Notes under the pieces: model-generated
What the model saw: only the letters and a program-made list of their open reading frames with translations
Database searches by the model: none
What the model was told of the DNA's origin: nothing
Part shown: one piece after another, positions 1 through 8,360 of the stretch
Layout of the letters: every line of letters starts with the position of its first letter
How positions within the stretch are numbered: the stretch's first letter is position 1
Translations under genes and position numbers: made by a program
Assembly (NCBI GenBank): GCA_041484195.1
Contig: JBGPHC010000048.1
Coordinates: 1 to 21,428, forward strand
Direction of reading: 5' to 3'
DNA from: PSRI01 sp041484195
GTDB taxonomy: Bacteria > Bacteroidota > Bacteroidia > Chitinophagales > Chitinophagaceae
Length of the DNA: 21,428 bases

Positions 1-141
1 CAATAAATCCACCAGTCCCGAATCCAGGTCCGAAGCATGGCCCTCACCCCTTTTCATCGCTTCCTGGGTCTTGCGCTTGAAGAGCCAGGATGATTTTTGA
101 TTGATGGAAAACTCCCGGGCCAGCTCCCTGGTGGACATGCC
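1..141 (-). pseudogene. IS1595/ISXO2-type transposase remnant, 5'-truncated, runs off the left edge
   Basis: A minus-strand frame is open from position 141 to the window edge and is closed upstream by a TAG at 142-144. Its first ATG (136-138) begins MSTRELAREFSINQKSSW, followed by a Lys/Arg-rich LFKRKTQEAMK. This resembles the helix-turn-helix segment that precedes the DDE domain in IS1595/ISXO2-like transposases, where it lies roughly 100 residues into the protein. The zinc-ribbon N-terminus expected upstream is missing, and the sequence from 145 to 300 shows no coding continuation, so this is read as a 5'-truncated remnant. The DDE domain would lie outside the window, so I cannot tell whether the rest is intact. 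The family assignment is from memory of the motif and is moderately sure; the truncation is directly visible. Confidence 0.55.
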
Positions 142-144
142 CTA

Positions 145-644
145 TTTACACCCAAATTAAAATAATTCAGTAATTGTCAACCCCTGGTTTTTGCTTTGAG
201 GCCTAAATGGGTAATCATGATGATTTGGTTCTCACCACTAAGAAAGTGTAAGAGATGTGTTGGTATTCAACATTTAGCCCTAGTCCCCACCAAATATATG
301 TTTCCCCTAAAAAATATTCCTGGCGCCCTTTAGTATAATAGATGCCCACTATGCCGCAACATCAAAAAGAAAAACCACTGCGTATTCTGGCTATAACCCA
401 ATGAATTTGCGAAGGACCAACTACTTTATTTTTATTCCGGATATGGGTTTGACCAAAGGAGTCCCTGAACCGGATATTTGCAATCAATGGCAGAATCAAT
501 TTTATTTTGGTAATTGCGATGTGATTCGGTGGATTGATTTTTTTATAAAGCAGGGATATGATGAACTCTAACCTTCGAGAGTCTCCCAACCAAAATTGTT
601 ATGCAATTATATTTGGTAATAAACCAACCGAACACCTCACTCAT
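145..644. other. Decayed intergenic region between the transposase remnant and the porin gene terminator
   Basis: About 500 bp without a convincing intact gene. It is AT-rich and contains short inverted words (ATTTGGT near 223, ACCAAAT near 289). There is an ORF fragment at 401-571, listed separately, and little else. The minus-strand ORF over 362-589 has no recognisable features and is probably a shadow. Being next to a transposase remnant suggests that insertion and deletion have eroded this stretch, which is inference. Confidence 0.4.
401..571 (+). pseudogene. Unrecognised ORF fragment, possibly a gene remnant (56 aa from ATG; frame open from 311)
   Basis: The plus-strand frame is open from 311, after a TAA at 308-310, to the TAA at 569-571. 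It has an in-frame ATG at 401. The C-terminal part has protein-like composition, rich in W, Y, F, D and G, including IRWIDFFIKQGYDEL, unlike the opposite-strand reading. There is no recognisable ribosome binding site, domain or start context. It could be the tail of a decayed gene that lost its 5' part, or chance. I do not recognise the family. Confidence 0.2.
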
Positions 645-680
645 AAGATAAAGGGCTGCCGGAATTGATCCCGCAGCCCT
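645..680 (-). terminator. Intrinsic terminator of the porin-family gene
   Basis: Perfect 8-bp inverted repeat, AGGGCTGC at 652-659 and GCAGCCCT at 673-680, with a 13-nt loop. Read on the minus strand it is followed by a T-rich stretch (TTTATCTT, starting at the base of the stem). It lies about 40 bp beyond the stop codon of the minus-strand gene ending at 721. No T-tract follows in the plus direction, so the orientation is clear. Confidence 0.8.
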
Positions 681-720
681 GAATATTTAATACTTAATGG
701 ATATCCTTCGTTCAAACAAA

Positions 721-1401
721 TTATTTGAACCTGTAGCCAACCGATACGCCGAACCCGGTATTGGTTTCTTTGGCATTTGAAGTGCTACCTTCTAACTTGG
801 GATTGATTTTGGCCAGGCCCAATTGCGCGTTTAGCTGAACCGAAAGATTATTGCTCAATTCATAGCCTGCCAGCAGGTTGGCTCCAAAATCGAATGGCTT
901 GAAATAAGCGCCTCCGCTTGTGTAATAATCGATCTGGTTAACAGAATTCTTGAATTTAACATCCCTGTTTATGGTCGTGCCGTTTCCTGTGAATTTTGTC
1001 TTGCCACCGATGCCATAAGCAATATAGGGCCCAACACCCAACAGCAGTTTACCTTCACCTAAAACGGGTTTGTAGAGGAAATTTATTGGCAACTCCAGGT
1101 AGGAAATTGACCTTGAGCCATCGACAGTTTTAAATTTATGTCCCTTGGTGCTGAATAAGAGGCCCGGCTGCAGATAGAATTCATCAGCGAGAGGTAGTTC
1201 CACATTTGCACCGACATTGAATCCAGTCTTAAGCTTATAATCTAATTTGTCGCCATTTGCATCCTTGCCGTTTATGTTCTGGAAATTGACTCCGGCCCGT
1301 ATTCCAAATGACAATGCGCCATTATCTGCCTTTTTTTGCGCCTGGGTGCTTAGTGCCAGTAATGCCAATCCAAAAGTTAGCGTGAAGACTAGTTTTTTCA
1401 T
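721..1401 (-). CDS. Porin-family outer-membrane beta-barrel protein
   Basis: A 226-residue secreted protein. It begins with a signal peptide (MKKLVFTLTFGLALLALSTQAQ, written here without a break in function: Lys-Lys, hydrophobic core, A-x-A-like cleavage after about residue 21). The mature part alternates polar and aromatic residues and has repeated Gly-rich turns (FGIRAGVNF, TGFNVGANVE, LLLGVGPYIAYG, FGVSVGYRFK), typical of Bacteroidota small beta-barrels of the OMP_b-brl (PF13568-like) type. It would sit in the outer membrane; its function is unknown. A longer reading to 1476 would add 25 residues ahead of the signal peptide, so the ATG at 1399-1401 is preferred. It lies 75 bp downstream of the OmpA-like lipoprotein gene on the same strand and may be cotranscribed. 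The terminator at 645-680 closes the unit. Confidence 0.85.
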   Translation of the reverse strand: MKKLVFTLTFGLALLALSTQAQKKADNGALSFGIRAGVNFQNINGKDANGDKLDYKLKTGFNVGANVELPLADEFYLQPGLLFSTKGHKFKTVDGSRSISYLELPINFLYKPVLGEGKLLLGVGPYIAYGIGGKTKFTGNGTTINRDVKFKNSVNQIDYYTSGGAYFKPFDFGANLLAGYELSNNLSVQLNAQLGLAKINPKLEGSTSNAKETNTGFGVSVGYRFK

Positions 1402-1476
1402 AAATGTTTGCTTTGATTTAATAATTGAATGAAAAATATGATATTTGATTGAGTCAGGATTACCTTGCCGAGACAA

Positions 1477-2148
1477 TTATTGTCCGGCTTCTTTTTTTGC
1501 GTCCGCCTTCATTTTCTCGTTGGCGGTTATCAAAAATTCCACACGCCGGTTCTGAGAGCGCCCTTCTTCCGTATCATTGGTATACTTGGGAGCAGTTAAG
1601 CCAAATCCCTTCGTAGTAAGTCGCAAATGCGCGATGCCGTTAGCCTTGAGATAATTGGCAACAGTTGTCGCCCTTTTTTCTGAGAGGCCCTGGTTATAAC
1701 TTTCAGTTCCCTTATTGTCGGTGTGTCCCTGGACCTCAATATCGGTGTCAGGATATTTTTTCAGGATGTTTACCAATTCATCCAGACTCCTGGTTGAAGC
1801 TGAAGTGAGATCTGAGCGGTCGAATCCAAAAAGAACTTTATCGTTGAACTCAATTTCAATTCCTTCACCCACTCTTTCTACTTTGGCTCCGGGAACCTGT
1901 TTCTTCATTTCTTCGGCCTGCTTGTCCATTTTCTTCCCGATAATGGTTCCTGTTACGCCCCCGACAGCGGCACCTACAATGGCGCCCATCGCGGTATTGC
2001 CTGCAGCCTTACCGATCACGGCCCCCACGACAGCACCACCGGCTGTGCCAATAACGGCTCCTTTTTGAGTCTTCGTCATAGACTTGCAGGAAAATAATAA
2101 TAGGAAAATTGCTACTCGTGCCAGAATGGCCAGTTGTGTACTTTTCAT
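1477..2148 (-). CDS. OmpA-family lipoprotein with glycine-zipper segment
   Basis: A 223-residue envelope protein that probably tethers the outer membrane to peptidoglycan. The N-terminus is a hydrophobic signal ending in a lipobox (LFS then Cys21), so it is predicted to be lipidated. Residues 29-72 are rich in Gly and Ala with GxxxG-like spacing (AVIGTAGGAVVGAVIG, AIVGAAVGGVTG), a glycine zipper. Residues about 98-208 form the OmpA C-terminal domain: FGFDRSDL, then GHTDNKGTESYN, LSEKRA and SQNRRVEF. Asp144 and Arg159 match the residues that bind diaminopimelate in this family. The C-terminal tail is Lys- and Ala-rich. It lies upstream of the porin-family gene on the same strand. The specific physiological role is unknown; the family assignment is secure. 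Confidence 0.92.
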   Translation of the reverse strand: MKSTQLAILARVAIFLLLFSCKSMTKTQKGAVIGTAGGAVVGAVIGKAAGNTAMGAIVGAAVGGVTGTIIGKKMDKQAEEMKKQVPGAKVERVGEGIEIEFNDKVLFGFDRSDLTSASTRSLDELVNILKKYPDTDIEVQGHTDNKGTESYNQGLSEKRATTVANYLKANGIAHLRLTTKGFGLTAPKYTNDTEEGRSQNRRVEFLITANEKMKADAKKEAGQ

Positions 2149-2411
2149 AGCATTTAATAATGGTTCTTGAATGGGTTACAGCATGCATGCCAAATATCAT
2201 GCCATACGAACAAAATCATCTGGTTTTTGAATAAGCTCTGCCTTATTCTTATTATTGGTCAACGGGATTCATTATCAAACAATAAATTAAAAACCGGGGG
2301 AATGAAAATGCATATTGAAACGGACCCGCATGTGTATCTGCAATGAGAAAATGGCATTTTGGATGATATGAATAGCATCCCGGCTTTTCAATTAAACCTA
2401 TTCGGAAGTAT
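2149..2411. other. Intergenic region between the GH18 gene and the OmpA-like gene
   Basis: A 263-bp gap between two minus-strand genes. I see no gene in it. A minus-strand reading over 2252-2461 only runs into the GH18 gene in another frame. It should contain the promoter of the OmpA-like gene; a weak -7-like GATATTTG lies on the minus strand near 2195-2205. A near-palindrome AAAATGGCATTTT lies at about 2348-2360. No convincing terminator was found for the GH18 gene. Confidence 0.4.
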
Positions 2412-3536
2412 TCATAAATTCTTGCTGATCGCCTCCAGCAAATAGCCTTTTGGATCTCCAAAATATTCCCAGAACATCACACCTCCAAGGCCGTTCTTCT
2501 TTACATATTTGCATTTGGCTTTCACGGACTGTTCATCGTCGTAAGTGACAAATACATGTTCGGCGCTATTGTATAAGTAAGGAGCTTTCGCCTGGCGGTC
2601 CCAATGGCGCGTATATCCGTTCAAATTGACCAGGCTGTCTTTCAGTCTTGTATAGCCGCCACCTCGTGCGCCAGACATTACGGAGTCGCCCAACCCATGC
2701 TTTTGAAGACCTGCCGTTTTCCAGGCTCTTCCATAAAAAGCGATTCCCATCACCAGTTTATCCGGATTCACTCCGGCACTGATGAATGCACGGACGGCCT
2801 TATCAGCTGATTCACCTTCGGGATCATATTTGGAATTGTACAAATTGGTATGATGGCCGGTGCTCTGATCTTCTCCTGTCTTGAAATCGTAGGTCATGAT
2901 ATTTATGAAGTCCAGATACTGTTGAGCTTTATCCATCTCGGTATGATTCAGGAATTCCTGGAATCCTCCCGCGGCAATAGTGAGTATATATTTTTTTTGA
3001 TCGGGCCCCTGCAATTTATTCAGGGCATTTCTCAGTTCCCTGAGCATGAGGGTAAAGTTTTGTTTATCTTCTGGCCTGAACTGGTTGCCATCGCCGCGAA
3101 GCCCCGGGTATTCCCAGTCAATGTCTATTCCATCCAATTGGTAATGGTTCACGATCTCGGCCGCACTTTGCGCAAAAAGCAGTCTTGAACTGTCGGTAAT
3201 GGCAGCGTCTGAAAAATTCTTGCTCCAGGACCATCCGCCCACCGAAATGAGGATCTTGAGATTGGAATTTTTCTTCTTCAGTTCAATCAGTCTGCCCAGG
3301 TTAATGGCATCGGTATCGGGTTTCTGAAGTATGGCCCTGCCGTCTTGGATATTCACAAAGGCATAGTTTATATGAGTGAGTTGGCTGGCATTGATGGAAT
3401 CTGGATTGATCAGCTTCCGCGATCCAAACACATAAGCGATTACAACCTTCTTGGATTTAGTCTTTGAAAGGGTAAACTGCAGCAGTAATGCTGAAAAGGA
3501 AATCAGGGTCAAAAATAACCAGGTCGATTTTTTCAT
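2412..3536 (-). CDS. Glycoside hydrolase family 18 (chitinase-like)
   Basis: A 374-residue GH18 enzyme, expected to cleave beta-1,4-N-acetylglucosamine links in chitin or related glycans with substrate-assisted retaining chemistry. The family signature DGIDIDWEYP occupies residues 135-144 with Glu142 as the acid catalyst. The substrate-binding SVGGW (98-102), INIMTYDF and the C-terminal FWEYFGD with its conserved Trp are also present. The N-terminus has a hydrophobic signal or anchor (residues about 5-24, no obvious cleavage site), so it is exported or membrane-tethered. No carbohydrate-binding module or C-terminal sorting domain is present; this is a compact single-domain protein. I chose the ATG at 3534-3536, directly before the signal sequence. 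A longer reading to 3605 adds 23 unlikely residues. It sits 86 bp after the MDR gene on the same strand. Confidence 0.9.
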   Translation of the reverse strand: MKKSTWLFLTLISFSALLLQFTLSKTKSKKVVIAYVFGSRKLINPDSINASQLTHINYAFVNIQDGRAILQKPDTDAINLGRLIELKKKNSNLKILISVGGWSWSKNFSDAAITDSSRLLFAQSAAEIVNHYQLDGIDIDWEYPGLRGDGNQFRPEDKQNFTLMLRELRNALNKLQGPDQKKYILTIAAGGFQEFLNHTEMDKAQQYLDFINIMTYDFKTGEDQSTGHHTNLYNSKYDPEGESADKAVRAFISAGVNPDKLVMGIAFYGRAWKTAGLQKHGLGDSVMSGARGGGYTRLKDSLVNLNGYTRHWDRQAKAPYLYNSAEHVFVTYDDEQSVKAKCKYVKKNGLGGVMFWEYFGDPKGYLLEAISKNL

Positions 3537-3622
3537 GATTCTCATTTGGTTCTGAAATGAATTTATTAAGATATCCTTATTCCCTGGTGCTTGCAGGCGA
3601 TTCATCTCTCTTGACCATGCGG

Positions 3623-4624
3623 TTAATTCCTAATTTCCAACAGAATCTTGCCAAACTGTTCAGCCTTCTCCATTCTCCTGAAGGCGCTTTCGGCTTCATT
3701 CATGGGGAAAACCATATCTATAACGGGAACGAGTAAATGCCGATTCAGGAATTCCAGCATCTTGCTAAAATCCTGATCATTGCCCATCGTACTGCCCAAT
3801 ATATTTAATTGTTTCCAATATATTCTTTGCGCCATTAAATTGGTAATGGCCCCTGTGGTCCCTCCGAAATTCACAATGGTACCGCCGGGATTACAGATTT
3901 CAACCAACTTGTAGAATTCGGGACCCGCGGCGCTGTCAATGATGATGTCGAATCCAACGGTCATAGACTTAAGTTCCTTATCCCAGTTTTCATTTTTATA
4001 ATTTACGCCACCGCTGGCGCCGAGCCTGATTGCCTTTTCAATCTTGCTGTCGTGGCCTGAAGTGACCCATGCTCTACAACCTGCTGCCAGCGCGAATTGC
4101 AGAGCGAACAGCGAAGTTCCTGCACCGATTCCCCTGATCAATATTTTTTGTCCTGCTTGGATCCCGGCACGCGTGAATAAGGCGCGATATGCAGTTACGC
4201 CTGCCAGTGGAAATGCAGCGGACTGCCTGAGATCGAGGTGGGAAGGTTTTTCATATACATTTTCTGCCTTTACACAAACATATTCCGCAAAACAGCCCTG
4301 GTCAGGATTGCCCAGAATGGTGAATTCCCTGCCCTGTGCTTTGGGGTCCGGCCCCCAGTGTTGCCCGGGATGAATCACTACCTGCCTTGCCAGCCATTTA
4401 CTATCAACGCCCGATCCCACCGCAGCCACAACGCCACTGCCATCGGATCCCATCACCAGCTCTTCTTTCCTGCCTCCGTACTGCCCCAATTGCATCCAGA
4501 GATCGCGGTGGTTAAGTGCGGCATAGTGTATCTCAATCAATATTTCACCTGCCTGGGGCCTGGGTGCAGGAATTTCCCGGATCACCATGGGCTGGCCGGG
4601 GGCCTGCAGAAAAACAACTCTCAT
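3623..4624 (-). CDS. Quinone-oxidoreductase-like MDR-family dehydrogenase
   Basis: A 333-residue cytosolic protein of the medium-chain dehydrogenase/reductase superfamily. The N-terminal GroES-like half has the typical GEILIEIHYAALNHRDLW segment: the catalytic-zinc Cys of alcohol dehydrogenases is replaced by Asn-His, and the structural-zinc Cys cluster is absent. It is therefore likely an NAD(P)H-dependent quinone or enone reductase rather than a zinc alcohol dehydrogenase. The Rossmann half starts at about 162 with ILIRGIGAGTSLFALQFALA, a variant of the usual GGxGxxG fingerprint, and ends with the usual FGKILLEI strand. The substrate is unknown. It is divergent from uvrA across 113 bp and upstream of the GH18 gene, with no evident functional link to either. 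A -7-like TAACTTTA ends four bases before the ATG. Confidence 0.85.
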   Translation of the reverse strand: MRVVFLQAPGQPMVIREIPAPRPQAGEILIEIHYAALNHRDLWMQLGQYGGRKEELVMGSDGSGVVAAVGSGVDSKWLARQVVIHPGQHWGPDPKAQGREFTILGNPDQGCFAEYVCVKAENVYEKPSHLDLRQSAAFPLAGVTAYRALFTRAGIQAGQKILIRGIGAGTSLFALQFALAAGCRAWVTSGHDSKIEKAIRLGASGGVNYKNENWDKELKSMTVGFDIIIDSAAGPEFYKLVEICNPGGTIVNFGGTTGAITNLMAQRIYWKQLNILGSTMGNDQDFSKMLEFLNRHLLVPVIDMVFPMNEAESAFRRMEKAEQFGKILLEIRN

Positions 4625-4719
4625 ATCGTAAAGTTAAGGCAGATCAATCCTTTACAGTTCCGTGACCATTAATATTGTCAATTCGTATCTCTATGACTCT
4701 TTAACCTTCCAATAGTCTT

Positions 4720-4727
4720 TATCTTTG
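4720..4727 (+). promoter_or_regulatory. -7 promoter element of uvrA (near-leaderless)
   Basis: TATCTTTG matches the Bacteroidota sigma-ABfr -7 consensus TAnnTTTG exactly. A weak -33-like TTTA lies at 4700-4703. Only 10 bases separate the box from the uvrA ATG, so the transcript should have a 5' leader of just a few bases. No Shine-Dalgarno sequence is present. Confidence 0.65.
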
Positions 4728-4737
4728 CAGTCCCAAT

Positions 4738-7677
4738 ATGGCGAAATCAAAGAACAATGGTATTCCTCCCTTCCAGACTGCTCAATTTGATCAAGAGCAT
4801 ATTGATGTGTTCGGGGCCAGGGTGCACAACCTGAAGAATATAGATATCAGTATTCCCAGGAACAAGCTGGTGGTCATTACCGGAATCAGTGGTAGCGGAA
4901 AATCCTCCCTTGCATTCGATACTATTTATGCCGAAGGACAGCGTCGTTATATGGAGACCTTTGGCGCTTATGCCCGCCAGTTTATCGGGGATATGGAACG
5001 TCCCGATGTGGACAAAATAACCGGCCTCTCTCCCGTCATTTCCATTGAGCAAAAAACGACGAATAAGAATCCCCGCTCAACCGTAGGCACCATTACGGAA
5101 GTGTACGATTTCCTGCGATTGCTATTCGCGAGGGTAGGAGAAGCATATTCCTATAATACCGGGAAGAAAATGGTAAAGTGGAGCGAGGAAGAGATTGTTG
5201 AGAATATTTTCACCAAATTCGAAGGAAGAAGGATCAGCTTACTGGCGCCATTAGTAAGGGGCAGGAAGGGACATTACCGGGAGTTGTTTGAGGAAATCAG
5301 GAAAAAAGGCTTCCTCAAAGTGAGAGTTGATGGAGAGATTAAAGAACTGGCTCCCAAAATGCAGGTTGACAGGTATAAGATCCATGATATTGAAGTGGTG
5401 ATTGATCGCCTCAAAGTGGAGGATGAATTCAGAACCCGGATCAGCCAAAGTGTGCAGCAGGCGCTGCGCATGGGAAAGGACCTGATGTTTGTACAAATTG
5501 AACCCGGTGCAGGCTCTTCAGCGAAGGATCCGCAGATAGCGCAATATTCCAAACAGTTGATGTGTGAAGATACAGGCATCTCCTATGAGGAACCTTCGCC
5601 TAATAGTTTTTCATTCAATTCTCCCTATGGTGCATGTCCTGTCTGCAAAGGACTCGGATCGGTTTACCAGGTGAGCATGGAAGCGATCCTCCCGGACCCC
5701 GCCAAAAGCATCAACCAGGGCGCCATTGCACCCTTAGGTGAAGAAAGGGATGCTTTTGTATTCAAACAGGTGCAGCAATTGGCTAAGAAACATAAATTCA
5801 GTCTGGATACCGCCGTCAATGATCTTCCTGAAAAAGCCCTGAACATAATTTTGTATGGCGATGAATCCGGACCGGTTGAAATGATGCTGGACTTTGATTC
5901 GATGCAGGGTGACGGTAATGTATATACGACGGAATTTGAAGGCGTAGTGAACCAATTGAAGAGATGGTTTACCGGCAGCAATAGTGAGAGTATTCAACGT
6001 TGGGCCGAAGGATTCATGGAACTCAGGACCTGTCCCGAATGCAATGGGGCGAGGTTGAAAAAAGAAAGCCTTTGGTTCAGGATTGATGGGAAAAATATTG
6101 CTCAACTCAGCAATCTAAACCTCGACAACCTGGCAGCCTGGCTGGACGGGATTGAACTCCGGATCAGCAATAAGCAGCGCATCATTGCGAAAGACGTATT
6201 AAAGGAAATCAGGGAAAGACTACAATTCTTATTGAATGTCGGATTGACATATCTCACGCTGAACCGACCTTCCAGGACTCTGAGCGGCGGAGAATCGCAG
6301 CGTATCAGGCTGGCCACCCAGATCGGTTCGCAATTGCAGGGGATCACTTATATTTTGGACGAGCCTTCCATCGGTCTGCATCAGCGTGACAATCACCGTC
6401 TCATTGAAGCGCTGCGGAATCTCCGGAATATCGGCAATAGTGTCCTGGTAGTGGAACATGATAAGGATATTATGCTTTCAGCTGATTACCTGGTGGACAT
6501 CGGACCAAGGGCCGGCCTGCATGGTGGCAGCATCGTGGCACATGGAAAACCCGCGGATTTTCTGAAATTGGATACGCTCACTTCTTCCTACCTGAATGGT
6601 CACCGGCATATCGCTGTGCCCAAAGAGAGAAGGAAAGGGAACGGCAAGACGCTGGAATTAACAGGCGCGAATGGAAATAACCTGCAGCGGGTGAATGTGA
6701 AATTCGCTTTGGGGAAATTTATTGTAGTAACCGGTGTGAGCGGCAGTGGCAAATCCACACTCATCAACGAAACACTCTATCCCATTCTCAGCAAGCATGC
6801 TTATGGATCCAGAATGCAGCCATTGGAATACAAATCTGTCAGCGGCCTGGAGTATATTGACAAAGTTATTGAAATTGATCAGTCGCCTATTGGCAGGACA
6901 CCTCGCAGCAATCCGGCTACTTATTGCGGATTTTTCACCGATATAAGGCAATTATTTGCTTCGATTCCGGAGGCCAAGATCAGGGGTTATAATGCAGGCA
7001 GATTTTCTTTCAATGTAAAAAGTGGCCGCTGTGACCTATGTGAAGGAGGTGGGATGCGCGTGATTGAAATGAATTTCCTGCCCGACGTATATGTGCCCTG
7101 CGAAAAATGCCAGGGTAAACGTTATAACCGGGAAACCCTGGAAATCAGGTACAAGGGAAAATCCATCAGCGACGTACTGGATATGACTGTGGATGAGGCG
7201 GTGGAGTTTTTTCAGAATGTCCCGTATTTGTACAGGAAGATCAAAGTACTGCAGGAAGTGGGTCTGGGTTATATTACCCTTGGGCAAAGCGCCGTTACCC
7301 TGAGCGGGGGAGAGGCACAAAGAGTGAAATTATCAACAGAACTCGCCAAGAAAGATACGGGTAAGACATTTTATATCCTGGATGAACCCACCACCGGCCT
7401 GCATTTTGAAGATGTTCAACACCTGCTTGACGTATTGAATAAACTGGTGGACCGCGGCAATACCGTATTGGTCATTGAACATAATATGGATGTGATCAAA
7501 GTGGCCGATCATATAATTGATCTCGGTCCCGAAGGCGGAGATGCAGGTGGAAAAATATTATTTGAAGGAACACCTGAAGAACTCATAAAAGACAAGGAAA
7601 GTTATACCGCTGAGTTCCTGAAGCTTGAAATGAATGGGAATGGGCTTCCTATCTCCAGGCAGCAGGCGCCAGCATGA
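4738..7677 (+). CDS. uvrA: Excinuclease ABC subunit A
   Basis: A 979-residue damage-recognition ATPase of nucleotide excision repair; it works as a dimer that loads UvrB on damaged DNA. Both ABC ATPase modules are complete. The first has Walker A GISGSGKS (49-56), signature LSGGESQR (about 515) and Walker B ILDEPSIG (about 538). The second has Walker A GVSGSGKS (about 666), LSGGEAQR (about 854) and ILDEPTTG (about 880). Zinc modules are visible as CPVC at 300, CPEC at 432, and CDLC (765) with CEKC (788). The first pair of the N-terminal zinc finger is degenerate (CEDT at 276). Length is slightly above the usual 940 because of N- and C-terminal extensions. It is transcribed from its own -7 box and followed after 95 bp by a deoxyribonucleotidase gene. 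Certain assignment. Confidence 0.98.
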   Translation: MAKSKNNGIPPFQTAQFDQEHIDVFGARVHNLKNIDISIPRNKLVVITGISGSGKSSLAFDTIYAEGQRRYMETFGAYARQFIGDMERPDVDKITGLSPVISIEQKTTNKNPRSTVGTITEVYDFLRLLFARVGEAYSYNTGKKMVKWSEEEIVENIFTKFEGRRISLLAPLVRGRKGHYRELFEEIRKKGFLKVRVDGEIKELAPKMQVDRYKIHDIEVVIDRLKVEDEFRTRISQSVQQALRMGKDLMFVQIEPGAGSSAKDPQIAQYSKQLMCEDTGISYEEPSPNSFSFNSPYGACPVCKGLGSVYQVSMEAILPDPAKSINQGAIAPLGEERDAFVFKQVQQLAKKHKFSLDTAVNDLPEKALNIILYGDESGPVEMMLDFDSMQGDGNVYTTEFEGVVNQLKRWFTGSNSESIQRWAEGFMELRTCPECNGARLKKESLWFRIDGKNIAQLSNLNLDNLAAWLDGIELRISNKQRIIAKDVLKEIRERLQFLLNVGLTYLTLNRPSRTLSGGESQRIRLATQIGSQLQGITYILDEPSIGLHQRDNHRLIEALRNLRNIGNSVLVVEHDKDIMLSADYLVDIGPRAGLHGGSIVAHGKPADFLKLDTLTSSYLNGHRHIAVPKERRKGNGKTLELTGANGNNLQRVNVKFALGKFIVVTGVSGSGKSTLINETLYPILSKHAYGSRMQPLEYKSVSGLEYIDKVIEIDQSPIGRTPRSNPATYCGFFTDIRQLFASIPEAKIRGYNAGRFSFNVKSGRCDLCEGGGMRVIEMNFLPDVYVPCEKCQGKRYNRETLEIRYKGKSISDVLDMTVDEAVEFFQNVPYLYRKIKVLQEVGLGYITLGQSAVTLSGGEAQRVKLSTELAKKDTGKTFYILDEPTTGLHFEDVQHLLDVLNKLVDRGNTVLVIEHNMDVIKVADHIIDLGPEGGDAGGKILFEGTPEELIKDKESYTAEFLKLEMNGNGLPISRQQAPA

Positions 7678-7772
7678 GACTCCGAAATACTTGAGGATGA
7701 ATTGCCATTCACATCCCCCAATTCCTAATATGGAATCGAGTGGCTTGAAGAGAAAAATGAAAATGAAATAAT

Positions 7773-8360
7773 ATGGAAAGAGTTATTGTAGATATGGATG
7801 AAGTAATGGCCGACACCATGGGTGCCATGATTGACTGGTATCAACGGGAACACGGCCTGGAAGTGGATTCGAACAAAATGGCAGGTGGTTCATGGATGAA
7901 AGCTTTTCCCGAAAAGCATTATCCCATTGTCAGAGCGCGATTGCATAGCCCGGGATTCTTCAGGGATCTTCCCGTTATGAAAGATAGCGTGGAAGTGTTG
8001 GAAGAAATGAACCAGAGCTATGAAATCTTTATCGTTTCTGCCGCTACAGAATTTCCAAATTCACTCAAGGATAAATTGGACTGGCTGCTGGAACATTTCC
8101 CTTTCTTTAACTGGCGCCAACTGGTATTATGCGGTGATAAAAGAATGGTGTCGGGAGATTACATGATCGACGACCATGTTCGAAATCTCAAGCATTTTAA
8201 TGGGAAAAAATATTTATACACCTGTGCCCATAACCTGGAAGAAACGGGCTATGACAGGATCAATAACTGGAAAGAAGCCGGGGAGATATTCCTTTCTCCC
8301 GGATTCCTAAAGCAGCCTTCAATTGAGAATTCCTCCAGTACCAAATCTAATTCCCTCTGA
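7773..8360 (+). CDS. 5'(3')-deoxyribonucleotidase, NT5C type
   Basis: A 195-residue HAD-superfamily phosphatase, expected to dephosphorylate deoxynucleoside monophosphates in the cytosol. The four HAD motifs can be followed: DMDEV with nucleophile Asp7 and acid/base Asp9, Ser89 in IVSAATE (motif II), Lys123 in GDKRMV (motif III), and the Asp133-Asp134 pair in YMIDDH (motif IV). The DMDEVMADT start and the small helical cap are typical of the NT5C group (PF06941). The last 15 residues are Ser- and Asn-rich and probably disordered. It starts 95 bp after uvrA on the same strand. Cotranscription with uvrA is possible but no strong signal decides it. Upstream sequence is purine-rich (AAGAGAAAAATGAAAATG) without a clear ribosome site. 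Confidence 0.88.
   Translation: MERVIVDMDEVMADTMGAMIDWYQREHGLEVDSNKMAGGSWMKAFPEKHYPIVRARLHSPGFFRDLPVMKDSVEVLEEMNQSYEIFIVSAATEFPNSLKDKLDWLLEHFPFFNWRQLVLCGDKRMVSGDYMIDDHVRNLKHFNGKKYLYTCAHNLEETGYDRINNWKEAGEIFLSPGFLKQPSIENSSSTKSNSL

Noticed and set aside
300..312. Shared 9-mer CCCCTAAAA at the left side and within the right-edge element
   Set aside because: Flanking bases do not match, so it is too short to argue that a copy of the same element is present at both edges.
362..589. 75-codon minus-strand ORF
   Set aside because: No recognisable motif or start context, Ile/Lys-rich as expected from AT-rich DNA; the opposite-strand reading looks more protein-like.
2252..2461. 69-codon minus-strand ORF overlapping the end of the GH18 gene
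   Set aside because: It runs into the GH18 coding region in another frame and shows no family features.
5734..6105. Minus-strand ORFs of about 100-120 codons across uvrA
   Set aside because: All lie inside the complete uvrA reading frame and have shadow-like composition.
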